Below are positions 1-8,658 of a DNA stretch of 35,635 nucleotides, one piece after another; position 1 is the first letter of the stretch; every line of letters begins with the position of its first letter. This DNA is from Deltaproteobacteria bacterium. Its GTDB lineage: Bacteria > Bdellovibrionota_C > UBA2361 > J135. The stretch is from NCBI GenBank assembly GCA_020635175.1, contig JACKAH010000014.1:1-35635 (forward strand). The letters run 5' to 3'. The position numbers were made by a program, and so were the translations under genes. The notes beneath the pieces were generated by a model, which was not told the origin of the DNA, searched no databases, and was given only the letters and a program-made list of their open reading frames with translations.

Positions 1-864
1 GCTGACATTGAGGAATATAGAACTAAGCTCAGATCGGCTTTTAGCTCTGTAACTAGCTATTCTGATTTCCAAGACTGGTTTCCTGTTAGATTCACCTCTT
101 ACGATGCCCTTCACCCAACCTGGCAAGGTGCAAGGCTGCATGCACTTGATTTAGCTTTGCGCCTTGATGATAACCAGCGGGTTAAGTTGGATTTGGAGCA
201 ACTTTTAGAAGCTTATCTGAAATCAGGAGCGCAGGATTTAGAAGAATATCAAGCTAATGTTGGGAGGATAAACCAAGTTACAAGCTCAACTAGCATGAGA
301 AGATACGACATCTTTGAGCTTAAACAAGCCCAGGATCTTCTTAGCAGAGTGAGCTCCTCACAACTAGGCTCTGGATTAGAGCAACGATATTTAATAGAGC
401 TATACCTAAGACTAAGGCTCTGGTCAGAGGGAAAGTTTAAATTCTCTAAACATCCACTCTATCCTGAAATTTGGGAGAAGGCAGTTAAAGAGGAACAAAG
501 TATAGCCCTAAATAAAGTAGAGGCATTTAAGTTAGCCGTGACTGAACTTCTACACACTAAATCATCAAACCTAATAATCCCTGATTTATCTGAGATGAAA
601 CCCACTAAGAGTTGGAAGATTAGCGATACTCCATTTACGGTCTTTCGTTACACTCTAGGAACTGAACAGATTATTGATAAGCTAGTTTTTTTTGAAAGAG
701 AGATTGCGTATCGAGTCTATCAAGGCAGTGATCTGAAATTTCATTTTATGAAAACAGACCTTTTAGGAGATGGATCATTTATCTTGATTAACACAGAATC
801 CGACAGATGGTACTTCCCGATCTGGACTTACACAACTGAACCAACTGTGGATTGGGGAATCTAA
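1..864 (+). CDS. hypothetical protein, 5' end outside window
   Basis: The frame is open from base 1 to a TAA ending at 864, giving 287 residues. A TTG at 157 could be read as a start, but the coding character upstream (Trp, Phe and charged residues, no stop) shows the gene enters from the left, so this is the C-terminal part of a longer protein. I do not recognise the family. It is soluble-looking and charged, with helical stretches rich in Leu, Glu and Arg in the first two thirds. The last 80 residues have a more beta-like pattern with several aromatic residues and end in Trp-Gly-Ile. No membrane segment or signal peptide is visible. It converges on mnmA with only 2 bp between the stop codons, so no terminator is evident. 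Confidence 0.75.
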   Translation, partial: ADIEEYRTKLRSAFSSVTSYSDFQDWFPVRFTSYDALHPTWQGARLHALDLALRLDDNQRVKLDLEQLLEAYLKSGAQDLEEYQANVGRINQVTSSTSMRRYDIFELKQAQDLLSRVSSSQLGSGLEQRYLIELYLRLRLWSEGKFKFSKHPLYPEIWEKAVKEEQSIALNKVEAFKLAVTELLHTKSSNLIIPDLSEMKPTKSWKISDTPFTVFRYTLGTEQIIDKLVFFEREIAYRVYQGSDLKFHFMKTDLLGDGSFILINTESDRWYFPIWTYTTEPTVDWGI

Positions 865-866
865 AC

Positions 867-1985
867 TTAGTTAATAATGCTAAGCTTTGGCAGTATCCTA
901 CCGCCACCAAGTACTTCTTGATTTGACTGGTCATAAAAAACAGCTGCCTGACCTGGAGAAACAGTTGAATGCTCCTCAAGAAACTCTACTTCAGCTTCGT
1001 TGTCCACTAAATTGACTCGAACAGGGACCCCGGCATGACGATGTCTCAACTGTGCAACACACTCAAAGGTACTAGGAGCATCTTGCGATATGTGAGCTGG
1101 AGAGATCCACGACAGCTCACTGACTTTAAATCTATCAATCCTTAGATCTTCCTTTGGACCGACAATTACACGATTATTCTGAGCATCAAGCTCTATCACG
1201 TAGAGTGCTTCATCAGCACCTCCTATATCGAGCCCACGCCTCTGTCCAACGGTATAGCGATGCACTCCTTGGTGAGATCCAAGTTTTCGACCAGCTTTAT
1301 CTACTATATCTCCTGGTGGAGTCTTACCCCCCTGCTTTGCAATAAAATCCTGCACGCTTCCCGAGACAAAACAGATATCTTGGCTCTCAGCTTTGTCTGC
1401 TGTGTTTAAATCAAATTCACGCGCAAGCTCACGCACCTGCTCTTTGGTCATCTCTCCAACGGGAAAAATTGTTCTTGCAAGTTCAGCTTGAGTCAAACTG
1501 TAGAGGAAATAGCTTTGATCCTTATTACTATCTACGCCTCTGAGCAGATGATATCCCTGCTTGTCTTGCATTACACGTGCAAAATGACCAGTTGCGACAG
1601 CATCACAACCTATTTTTTCCGCACGATCTCTTAACTCTCTAAACTTAACTTTATTATTGCAATCGATGCATGGATTCGGGGTTAGCCCTTTTGAATATTT
1701 TTCTACAAAATTATCAATTACCTTTGCTTTAAAGCTCTTCTCAAAATCAAACACATAGTATGGTATCCCAACTCTACCTGCGACCCTTCTCGCATCAGTA
1801 AAATCGTCTGGAGAGCAACAGGTTGCTCGACTGCAAGAACCTCCATTGTTTCTGTAATCCCAGACCTGCATAGAAACACCGAGCACATCATAGCCAGCTT
1901 GATGAAGTAATAGAGCCGAGACAGACGAATCTACGCCACCACTCATTGCACATACAACGCGTTTAATCTCAGCACTATCTGACAT
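867..1985 (-). CDS. mnmA: tRNA-specific 2-thiouridylase MnmA
   Basis: MnmA adenylates and then thiolates C2 of the wobble uridine in tRNAs for Lys, Glu and Gln, using sulfur passed from a cysteine desulfurase. At 372 residues it has the family's usual length. The PP-loop SGGVDS lies at residues 15-20. The catalytic cysteine pair is visible as NPC (Cys106, within NPCIDCNNKVKF) and as Cys205 in QDICF. A CCSPDDF-DAR block near residues 56-66 with Cys51, Cys56 and Cys57 is typical of many MnmA proteins. The ATG start overlaps the end of the upstream desulfurase gene by 11 bp, so the two are translationally coupled. That matches their roles as consecutive steps of one sulfur relay. Confidence 0.97.
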   Translation of the reverse strand: MSDSAEIKRVVCAMSGGVDSSVSALLLHQAGYDVLGVSMQVWDYRNNGGSCSRATCCSPDDFTDARRVAGRVGIPYYVFDFEKSFKAKVIDNFVEKYSKGLTPNPCIDCNNKVKFRELRDRAEKIGCDAVATGHFARVMQDKQGYHLLRGVDSNKDQSYFLYSLTQAELARTIFPVGEMTKEQVRELAREFDLNTADKAESQDICFVSGSVQDFIAKQGGKTPPGDIVDKAGRKLGSHQGVHRYTVGQRRGLDIGGADEALYVIELDAQNNRVIVGPKEDLRIDRFKVSELSWISPAHISQDAPSTFECVAQLRHRHAGVPVRVNLVDNEAEVEFLEEHSTVSPGQAAVFYDQSNQEVLGGGRILPKLSIIN

Positions 1986-3144
1986 CTTTCATCCGCGTAA
2001 TACAGGTAACAAGTTTATCAATTGCATGCTCTAATTCTTCAGGTTCGTAATCAGCTTTAACACTTATCCTGATACTTTCTGAAGCCTGCTCTTGATCTAA
2101 TCCCATTGCAAGCAGCACATGAGAAGCTCCAGGTTTCCCAGACGCACAGGCTGCACCTGAAGATAGGCAAACGCCTACTAAATCAAGCGCAACGACTAAA
2201 TCGTGTGATTTTATACCTGGAATTCTTACATTAAGAGTGTTTGGAATAGAGGCTTCATGAGTATTAAACTCCACATCGCTAAAATTATTCAACAACGAGC
2301 TCTTTACCTTATCTCTGTTAATCTTAAGTTTTGATATCTGAGTAACTTTGTTTTCTGACAGCCATCGAGCGGCATACCCTAATGATGCGATACCCAAGAC
2401 GTTCTCTGTCCCCGCTCGTGATCGTTTTTCCTGTGGGCCACCATATAAAAGTGGTTCTATCTCTAAGCCAGCGCGGATTATAAGAGCACCAACACCTGTT
2501 AGTGCACCAAGCTTATGACCAGAGATGCTCATCAGATCTACTCCTAGTTCGGAGAAATCAAAATCAATTCTTCCAACTGACTGTACAGCGTCTGTATGAA
2601 TCAATGCCGCTGAATAATTTCTGCTTATTTCATGTGCGATTTGAGCAATTGGGAAGATATTTCCTGTTTCGTTATTTGCATACATCAGTGAGACAAGTCG
2701 TGTATCTTGATCTACTAAATTATAGAACTCATCACACTTGATCTGACCTGCTCTGTTTGGTTTAGCGAACTTAACGCCAACACCTAGCTCTGCTAATTTA
2801 TTACACGGCTCAAGTATCGAGGGATGCTCAAGTTCTGATGTAACGATAAAACTTTCAGACTTTTTAACAGCATCACTAATCTTAGGATCTAGGTACCTGC
2901 AAAAGACGACAGAGTTGTTCGCTTCCGTTGCTCCAGAGGTAAATACGACCCTCTCACCATCTGTCAGACCCAAAAGTTTGGAAACCTCATGCCGTGATTC
3001 CTCCACAATAATCCTTGCTCTCTGCCCTCCAGAGTGAATTGAGCTGGGATTTAAATAGTCGAAGCCAGCAGCTATCATCTGCTCCTTTACATATGGCAGA
3101 AGCCCGTGACTCGCATTTGCATCTAGGTTAGTGCTTGATTTCAT
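1975..3144 (-). CDS. cysteine desulfurase, IscS/NifS family
   Basis: This is a PLP enzyme that takes sulfur from L-cysteine as a protein persulfide. The 389 residues carry the class V aminotransferase signature: TSGATEANN at 69-77, HTDAVQ at 183-188 (Asp185 contacts PLP), and SGHK with the Schiff-base lysine at 211. The catalytic cysteine is Cys333 in the loop LSSGAACASGKP. The loop resembles group I (IscS/NifS) enzymes but lacks the usual Ser-Leu-Glu-Pro run after the cysteine. The 11-bp overlap with mnmA indicates that its main product goes to tRNA thiolation; a wider Fe-S role cannot be excluded, because no iscU or iscA is next to it here. ATG start. Confidence 0.93.
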   Translation of the reverse strand: MKSSTNLDANASHGLLPYVKEQMIAAGFDYLNPSSIHSGGQRARIIVEESRHEVSKLLGLTDGERVVFTSGATEANNSVVFCRYLDPKISDAVKKSESFIVTSELEHPSILEPCNKLAELGVGVKFAKPNRAGQIKCDEFYNLVDQDTRLVSLMYANNETGNIFPIAQIAHEISRNYSAALIHTDAVQSVGRIDFDFSELGVDLMSISGHKLGALTGVGALIIRAGLEIEPLLYGGPQEKRSRAGTENVLGIASLGYAARWLSENKVTQISKLKINRDKVKSSLLNNFSDVEFNTHEASIPNTLNVRIPGIKSHDLVVALDLVGVCLSSGAACASGKPGASHVLLAMGLDQEQASESIRISVKADYEPEELEHAIDKLVTCITRMKDVR

Positions 3145-3169
3145 TGTACATTTTCACACTCGAAATATC

Positions 3170-3186
3170 TTAGGTCATTTCCCTAA
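3170..3186. promoter_or_regulatory. short inverted repeat in a divergent promoter region
   Basis: TTAGG and CCTAA are separated by 7 bp between the divergent desulfurase-mnmA pair and the gene at 3245. The placement would suit an operator for either side. The arms are only 5 bp and chance is a real alternative. I see no convincing -35/-10 pair nearby. Confidence 0.2.
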
Positions 3187-3244
3187 ACATATTTCTTTAT
3201 GATTCCGATAACATAGTAGAGAAAGAATATTTTGGTACTTTACA

Positions 3245-3565
3245 ATGACTACGCCAATTACACAAAACATTGGCCAGGGAGTCGCCTCGGCCATTACAAA
3301 TAAAGCCGCTGGAAATGCATCTAAAGTTTCCTCGGCCCAGAACTCCAATATACCTAACGCTCAAGCCTTGTCTCAAGCTACGTCTCAGAAGGCATCAGAT
3401 AAGCTAAACGATGAAAAACGTGCAAAAGCAGCTCCTAAAAAGGAGGCACGCGTGGAATTATCTTCAAGAACTCAAAAGCACAAAGAAAAGCCCGATGCTG
3501 CACCTGAAATGCAACACGATGAAAATGGCGATCCGTATCCAAGAAAATTAGACATACAAGTCTAA
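3245..3565 (+). CDS. small low-complexity hypothetical protein
   Basis: 106 residues from an ATG at 3245. The sequence is rich in Ala, Ser, Asn, Gln and Lys with almost no hydrophobic core, so most of it is probably disordered. It ends in a short conserved-looking tail, HDENGDPYPRKLDIQV. No signal peptide or membrane segment is visible, and no family is recognised. The ribosome binding site is weak. It is followed after 32 bp by the HhH gene on the same strand and diverges from the desulfurase gene. The mostly hydrophilic repetitive composition could reflect a secreted or flagellar-type soluble protein, but nothing shows that directly. Confidence 0.6.
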   Translation: MTTPITQNIGQGVASAITNKAAGNASKVSSAQNSNIPNAQALSQATSQKASDKLNDEKRAKAAPKKEARVELSSRTQKHKEKPDAAPEMQHDENGDPYPRKLDIQV

Positions 3566-3597
3566 CAACATCTTCCACAATTCATCGATAACTGATT

Positions 3598-3963
3598 GTG
3601 AAAATAGGATTGCTTTATCTACATATCGTATTGTTATGCGTTTTTATCATAAGTAACGTTGTACCTGCATTTATGCCCAGTGAGCTAAGTTTAGATCTAC
3701 AATACTTCTTCTCACTAAATGATAGTGAATCTCGACTTGCAACGGATAGAAAGGTTTTGCTGCACAAAGCAGATATGTATGAGCTTGAACTCGTCTCTGG
3801 CATCTCAGATTCCACAGCGGAAAAGATATTAGCTAAAAAAGATGAGATCATCAGAGATGGCTATCGCTACGACCTAGAAAAAAAACACCTAGCTTTTACT
3901 AAGATAAAAGGCATCGGCGCTAAAAAAGCAGAAAAGTTCTATGAGCTAATAGACCCTCGCTAA
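3598..3963 (+). CDS. membrane-anchored helix-hairpin-helix (ComEA-like) protein
   Basis: 121 residues from a GTG at 3598. Residues 4-26 form one hydrophobic segment, probably an uncleaved anchor or signal. The C-terminal half has two helix-hairpin-helix elements: one around the phrase LVSGISDSTAEKIL and one around IKGIGAKKAEKF. These match the tandem HhH pattern of ComEA, which binds DNA non-specifically on the outer face of the inner membrane during transformation. The fold and topology support a periplasmic DNA-binding protein; the role in competence is inferred, as no other com gene is present. It converges on lysC, with the stop codons 5 bp apart. Confidence 0.7.
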   Translation: MKIGLLYLHIVLLCVFIISNVVPAFMPSELSLDLQYFFSLNDSESRLATDRKVLLHKADMYELELVSGISDSTAEKILAKKDEIIRDGYRYDLEKKHLAFTKIKGIGAKKAEKFYELIDPR

Positions 3964-3968
3964 TGGAA

Positions 3969-5207
3969 CTATTTCTCAACACTAACTTCGATATTATGAG
4001 AGCAAAAACTTTGATTAAGCGTCCTAACTGCTACTTCCCAGTACTTCTTAGGAACTACTACAGAGACCTTAATTTCAGAGGTGGAGATCATCTCAACTCC
4101 AATATTCTCAGAGGCTAGAGCTTCAAACATTTGAGATGCAACACCCGAGTGATATCTCATGCCGACGCCGATAATAGAGATCTTAGCAATGTCACGATCG
4201 CATTCGGCCCCTTGCGCACCTAGCTCTGGTACTAACTGCTGAACTATCTCTAATGCATTCGTACTGTCATCGTCCATGACTGTGAAACTGATATCAGTCT
4301 TTGAGCCATCGAAACCAGTTTGCGTAATCATATCTATAAAGATTCCATGCTCAGCCATTACACTAAATAAAGTACTGAGAGCTTTAGGATCAGAGGGTAG
4401 CTTACTGATTGTAATCTTAGCTTCATCTGTTCTATAGGTAACCCCAGTTACAATAGGCTTTTCCATCAACTCCTCCTCTTTTACAATCCAAGTTCCCTCT
4501 CCAGGCTCAAAAGTTGAGAGCACACAAAGTGGGACATGATAAGCCATAGCAAAGTAAACTGATCTTGGATGCAAGACCTTTGCACCCATGCTCGAAAATT
4601 CTAACATCTCTTCATGACATATACGGTCTAGACGTGTTGCCTCGGGACAAACACGAGGATCAGTTGAATAAACACCATCAACATCTGTATAAATATAACA
4701 AGCATCGGCTTTGAGAGCAGCAGCTAGTGCAACAGCAGTGATGTCTGAACCACCACGACCTAAAGTAGTAATATCACCAGATTGATTTATGCCTTGAAAG
4801 CCAGCAACAACGGGTATAAAGCCTGCAGCGATCGATTCTCTGATTCTTTCATCCTGAATTTCTTCAATTTGAGCTTTTGTAAATGATGTATTCGTCGAGA
4901 TTCCTGCCTGTCTTGCAGAGAAACTCTTTGCCTTAGAGCCCTGTGCCATCAAAGCCATCGATAAAAGTGAAGTTGAAACTTGCTCACCTGTTGAAACGAG
5001 CACGTCAAGCTCTCTTGGCTCCGGTCTAGCAACACATGATTTCGCTAAATCAATTAATCTATTTGTTTCTCCGGCCATAGCAGAGACAACGACCACAACG
5101 TCGTTACCAGTTTTCTGTTTATAATCATGGACAAGATTAGCGACGTGATGAATCCTGCTGAGATCTCCAACGCTAGTTCCGCCAAATTTTTTAACTACTA
5201 ATCCCAT
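3969..5207 (-). CDS. lysC: aspartate kinase
   Basis: Catalyses phosphorylation of L-aspartate, the first step to Lys, Met, Thr and diaminopimelate. The 412 residues are of the monofunctional type. The amino-acid kinase domain begins with KFGGTSV at residues 7-13 and contains the GRGGSD substrate loop and a YTDVDGVY segment. Two ACT domains in roughly the last 150 residues are the usual lysine/threonine feedback site. There is no fused homoserine dehydrogenase. The ATG start overlaps the stop of tsaE by 10 bp, making it the distal gene of the ftsH-cdaA-glmM run. No internal ribosome start for a separate beta subunit was looked for in detail. Confidence 0.96.
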   Translation of the reverse strand: MGLVVKKFGGTSVGDLSRIHHVANLVHDYKQKTGNDVVVVVSAMAGETNRLIDLAKSCVARPEPRELDVLVSTGEQVSTSLLSMALMAQGSKAKSFSARQAGISTNTSFTKAQIEEIQDERIRESIAAGFIPVVAGFQGINQSGDITTLGRGGSDITAVALAAALKADACYIYTDVDGVYSTDPRVCPEATRLDRICHEEMLEFSSMGAKVLHPRSVYFAMAYHVPLCVLSTFEPGEGTWIVKEEELMEKPIVTGVTYRTDEAKITISKLPSDPKALSTLFSVMAEHGIFIDMITQTGFDGSKTDISFTVMDDDSTNALEIVQQLVPELGAQGAECDRDIAKISIIGVGMRYHSGVASQMFEALASENIGVEMISTSEIKVSVVVPKKYWEVAVRTLNQSFCSHNIEVSVEK

Positions 5208-5650
5208 TTCTCTATACTCTGCCTAATATCAGCGAGGATCTTACCTGAAAGTTTAATTGTTCGCATCTTTAACTGATCTAATACATAGTGAAAACTGATC
5301 AAAAGATCTAGATCTGATAATAAGCTCTCAAACTTATCAGCCCACTCTATAAGTCTAATCTCGGCCTCACTTACAGGCTCAAATAGGTCTTCCGGAGCAA
5401 AACTTAGCCGATAAAGGTCCCAATGATGGACTAAAAACTTGCCATCATACTGATGTTCCAAGACATAGGTTGGCGAAGAAACTGGAGCATCTATACCAAG
5501 TGCAGCTACTAGGTGACGCGTAAAGGTTGTCTTGCCAGCTCCAAGTTCACCAATTAGTCCAATATTGACCCCACCAGGCAATGTTTTTGCCAGATTTTCG
5601 GCAAATCTCTTAGTTTGCTCCTCGTTATTGACATGAATTTCAAGTTCCAT
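5198..5650 (-). CDS. tsaE: tRNA t6A biosynthesis ATPase TsaE
   Basis: TsaE is the ATPase partner of TsaB/TsaD in forming threonylcarbamoyl-adenosine at position 37 of ANN-decoding tRNAs. The protein has 150 residues, the normal size. Walker A is GELGAGKT at residues 34-41, followed by TTFTRHL. The family motif HHWDLYRL and a downstream LIEWADKF block, which holds the Trp-containing active site, are both present. It starts with ATG, lies 29 bp downstream of nnr and overlaps lysC by 10 bp. The nnr-tsaE pairing is common in bacteria and supports both calls. Confidence 0.95.
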   Translation of the reverse strand: MELEIHVNNEEQTKRFAENLAKTLPGGVNIGLIGELGAGKTTFTRHLVAALGIDAPVSSPTYVLEHQYDGKFLVHHWDLYRLSFAPEDLFEPVSEAEIRLIEWADKFESLLSDLDLLISFHYVLDQLKMRTIKLSGKILADIRQSIEKWD

Positions 5651-5679
5651 AGAAGAGGCAGACTAGCATAGAATGGCTA

Positions 5680-7269
5680 CTAAAGCAGTCCTGGAATCGC
5701 CTCGATGATATCCGACGCTATTATCGGTCCTGAAAGCTGAGCATGGGCTCGATCGCCAGCTAAGCCATGTACAAAAGTTCCAAGCTTCGCAGATTCTACA
5801 CAATCAAGCCCCTGTGCAAGCAGACTAGCAATAATCCCTGCTAGCACATCTCCACTTCCTGCCGTCGCCATGTAAGGATTTCCAGTTTGGTTAACCCAAC
5901 CCTTTTCACCATGATAGACGATACTTGAGGCACCTTTAAGAACCACGGTCGCGCCAGTTCTTAGGTAAAGCTCCTCTACGGCCTTGTACCTATCTGCTTG
6001 AACCTGCTCCGTACTGGTTTTTAGTAACCGAGCAGCCTCACCTGGATGGGGTGTGATCACATGATTTCTTAACTCAAACCCGTCTTTGCCAATCTCTAAA
6101 GCTAAATGATTAAGAGCATCAGCATCTATTACCGCTGGAATATTCTTTTCCTGAAGGACAGTTAAAACCTGAGCCAAGAAAGGTCGTATCTTTTCACTAC
6201 TACCAAAACCTGGTCCTATGACCGCAGCACTAGCCTTCTCAAGCCTGCTTAGAATGAGCGGAAAACACTCTGAGTCAAAATATTCCTTGTCTAAAATTGG
6301 GATATGCATCAGTTCTGCAGGTGCAGCTAACTGTACGCCACCAACAAATGATGTCATGTAAACCGTACCAGCACCTGATCGCAGAGCAGAATATGCGCTT
6401 AACATTGGAGCCCCAGGCATAAGCCTGCATCCTCCTACAACAAAAACTTGCCCAAAAGATCCCTTGTGTGAGTTTGGATTCCTAACAGGAACTTCTGCTA
6501 CCGTATCTTCACACAAAAGCTCAAACTGAGAAGCACCGTCGACTTTGATACCAATCGATATCTGAGAAATTTCTCCACAATGTACCTTAGCTGGATGCTG
6601 CAACATTCCTCGTTTAATTAGTTCAATTGCAACTGTGCTGTCTGCGGAAATGCAAGGTGAGTAGGCCTGACCGGAATCAACATTAAGGCCACTTGGAACA
6701 TCTACAGAGATGATAGGCGCACTCTCAGCGGTCTGCCACCGATCGACAGTTTCAATTATAGCTCCAATCTCACCACGTGGTTCAGAATTTGTACCGGTAC
6801 CAAGCAGTGCATCTACAACAACTGCTGATTCAGCTAATATCTGTTTCAACTGCTTTTTATCGACGCTGGAGAGCTCTGAAAGAGAATCCAACTCTGAACG
6901 ATTTTCTCCAAAGAGATAGAGGCATTCAGTTAGTTTCGCCTGTGATTTAGTAACACAGTCTCTGAAATTGGAAAGTTGTTTTGAGAATTCAACGCTGTAC
7001 TTGTCTGAAGCTGCCACAACAACTTTGACAAAACACCCCTTTTCCAAAAGGTAGCGAGCTATAACTAAGCCATCACCTCCATTATTTCCTGGACCTGCAA
7101 GTATGGTTAAAATACTTCCAGCATGTAGACAATCTTTATAATTATCAATTATAAATTCGAAGATGGATCTCCCAGCTCTTTCCATTAAGACTAAAGAGTC
7201 AGTGCCTGCCTCAATAGTGGCACTATCATAAGATTGCATCTCTTTAGCAGAGGGTAGCTCGTTTCTCAC
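5680..7269 (-). CDS. nnr: bifunctional NAD(P)H-hydrate epimerase/ADP-dependent dehydratase
   Basis: A metabolite-repair enzyme that epimerises and dehydrates damaged NAD(P)HX back to NAD(P)H. The 529 residues are two fused domains. The YjeF_N epimerase is marked by AGPGNNGGDG at 58-67 and DALLGTG near 150. The YjeF_C dehydratase is marked by SHKGSFGQV, SGAGTVY, ITPHPGEAARL, VVLKG and TAGSGDVLAG at 469-478, with the likely catalytic Asp474. The start codon is GTG, with a purine-rich AAGAGAG just upstream. It sits 19 bp after glmM and 29 bp before tsaE. Confidence 0.96.
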   Translation of the reverse strand: MRNELPSAKEMQSYDSATIEAGTDSLVLMERAGRSIFEFIIDNYKDCLHAGSILTILAGPGNNGGDGLVIARYLLEKGCFVKVVVAASDKYSVEFSKQLSNFRDCVTKSQAKLTECLYLFGENRSELDSLSELSSVDKKQLKQILAESAVVVDALLGTGTNSEPRGEIGAIIETVDRWQTAESAPIISVDVPSGLNVDSGQAYSPCISADSTVAIELIKRGMLQHPAKVHCGEISQISIGIKVDGASQFELLCEDTVAEVPVRNPNSHKGSFGQVFVVGGCRLMPGAPMLSAYSALRSGAGTVYMTSFVGGVQLAAPAELMHIPILDKEYFDSECFPLILSRLEKASAAVIGPGFGSSEKIRPFLAQVLTVLQEKNIPAVIDADALNHLALEIGKDGFELRNHVITPHPGEAARLLKTSTEQVQADRYKAVEELYLRTGATVVLKGASSIVYHGEKGWVNQTGNPYMATAGSGDVLAGIIASLLAQGLDCVESAKLGTFVHGLAGDRAHAQLSGPIIASDIIEAIPGLL

Positions 7270-7288
7270 ACTCTCTTTCTATAATAGG

Positions 7289-8647
7289 CTAAACTGTACC
7301 ACCTAATTCACGCTCAATTACTTCAGCGACATCCATCGCATGCTTATTACAAAGGTCTTCATCTTCGCACTCAACCATTACACGCGCTTTGTTTTCCGTG
7401 CCTGAATATCGAACTAAGATACGTCCATTACTATCGAGTTCTTTCTCTTTACTTTCAATTACACTCTTAATTGGCGCAATCGAATCAAGTGCTGGCTTGT
7501 CGGTAACATTAATATTCACCAACTTTTGAGGATATCTAGTGAAAACAGAAGCTAACTCAGAGAGTGGTTTTTCAGTTCGAGCCATCACAGCTAAAACCAT
7601 TAATGCGGTTAAAATTCCGTCTCCTGTGGTAGAGAAATCACTAAAAATCGTATGGCCTGATTGCTCTCCTCCGAGATTGCAACCCTCAGATTGCATGGCC
7701 TCAAGAACGTAGCGATCACCTACATTTGCACGAATCAACTGAATATCATTTGCCTTTAAAAGTTTCTCAAGGCCAATATTAGACATGACCGTTGCCACAA
7801 CCTTGTTGCCTTTTAACAAGCCACGTTTCTTGAGATCCAATGCACAAATCGCTAGGACAGCGTCACCATCATGTACATTTCCCTTCTCATCAATAAAGAT
7901 AGATCTATCGCTATCCCCATCCAAAGAAATTCCAATCTGCAGGTTTTGTTCGATAACCAACTTCTGCATTATCTCAGGATACAAGCTACCAAACCCAGCG
8001 TTAATGTTTCTTCCATTAGGGCTTGTTCCTCTTGAAGTCACATCAGCACCAAGCTCCTCGCAGGTCTGAGGTGCTACTACATATGCAGCTCCATTGGCAC
8101 AATCAAAGCCGATTCGAAATCCCTCTAGAGTTAGCTCTCGAGGGAACGCGCTCTTTAAAGCAACAGTATACCTTCCTACAGCATCATTAATCCTTGTAGC
8201 CTTACCGATATCAGAAGGCTTCGCTCCCATCTTTTCTAATTCGAACGATTCGAAAAGCTCCTCAATCTCGAGCTCTCGCTCATCAGGCAATTTAAATCCA
8301 TCTGCTGCGAATATCTTAATCCCATTATCTTCATAAGAATTATGAGAGGCCGAGATCATTATCCCTGCATCAGCGCGCATACTTTTAGTTAAATATGCAA
8401 CTGCAGGTGTCGGAATTGGTCCTGTTAGCAAAACATCAACTCCCATTGCAGTGATCCCTGAAGCAAGTGATGTTTCAATCATATAACCAGAAAGACGTGT
8501 ATCTTTTCCGATAAGAATTCTATGCTTGCGATCCTCTTTCAAAAAAACGTTAGCGATAGCTTTTCCTATCTTAACAAGCTTCTCAGGAACGAGGATATTC
8601 TCATTCGCCACACCCCGAATTCCATCGGTTCCAAAATACTTTTTCAT
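7289..8647 (-). CDS. glmM: phosphoglucosamine mutase
   Basis: Interconverts glucosamine-6-P and glucosamine-1-P on the way to UDP-GlcNAc, peptidoglycan and LPS. The 452 residues are the standard length. The N-terminus MKKYFGTDGIRGVAN is diagnostic. The phosphoserine loop is ISASHNSYEDNG with Ser101; the Mg loop DGDSDR is at 243-248; the sugar/phosphate-binding C-terminal loop reads RYSGTENKARVM. The ATG is preceded by AAGGA with good spacing. It follows ybbR and cdaA, the well-known cdaA-ybbR-glmM order, in which GlmM and YbbR proteins are reported regulators of the diadenylate cyclase in other bacteria. Confidence 0.98.
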   Translation of the reverse strand: MKKYFGTDGIRGVANENILVPEKLVKIGKAIANVFLKEDRKHRILIGKDTRLSGYMIETSLASGITAMGVDVLLTGPIPTPAVAYLTKSMRADAGIMISASHNSYEDNGIKIFAADGFKLPDERELEIEELFESFELEKMGAKPSDIGKATRINDAVGRYTVALKSAFPRELTLEGFRIGFDCANGAAYVVAPQTCEELGADVTSRGTSPNGRNINAGFGSLYPEIMQKLVIEQNLQIGISLDGDSDRSIFIDEKGNVHDGDAVLAICALDLKKRGLLKGNKVVATVMSNIGLEKLLKANDIQLIRANVGDRYVLEAMQSEGCNLGGEQSGHTIFSDFSTTGDGILTALMVLAVMARTEKPLSELASVFTRYPQKLVNINVTDKPALDSIAPIKSVIESKEKELDSNGRILVRYSGTENKARVMVECEDEDLCNKHAMDVAEVIERELGGTV

Positions 8648-8658
8648 ACAAAGTCCTT

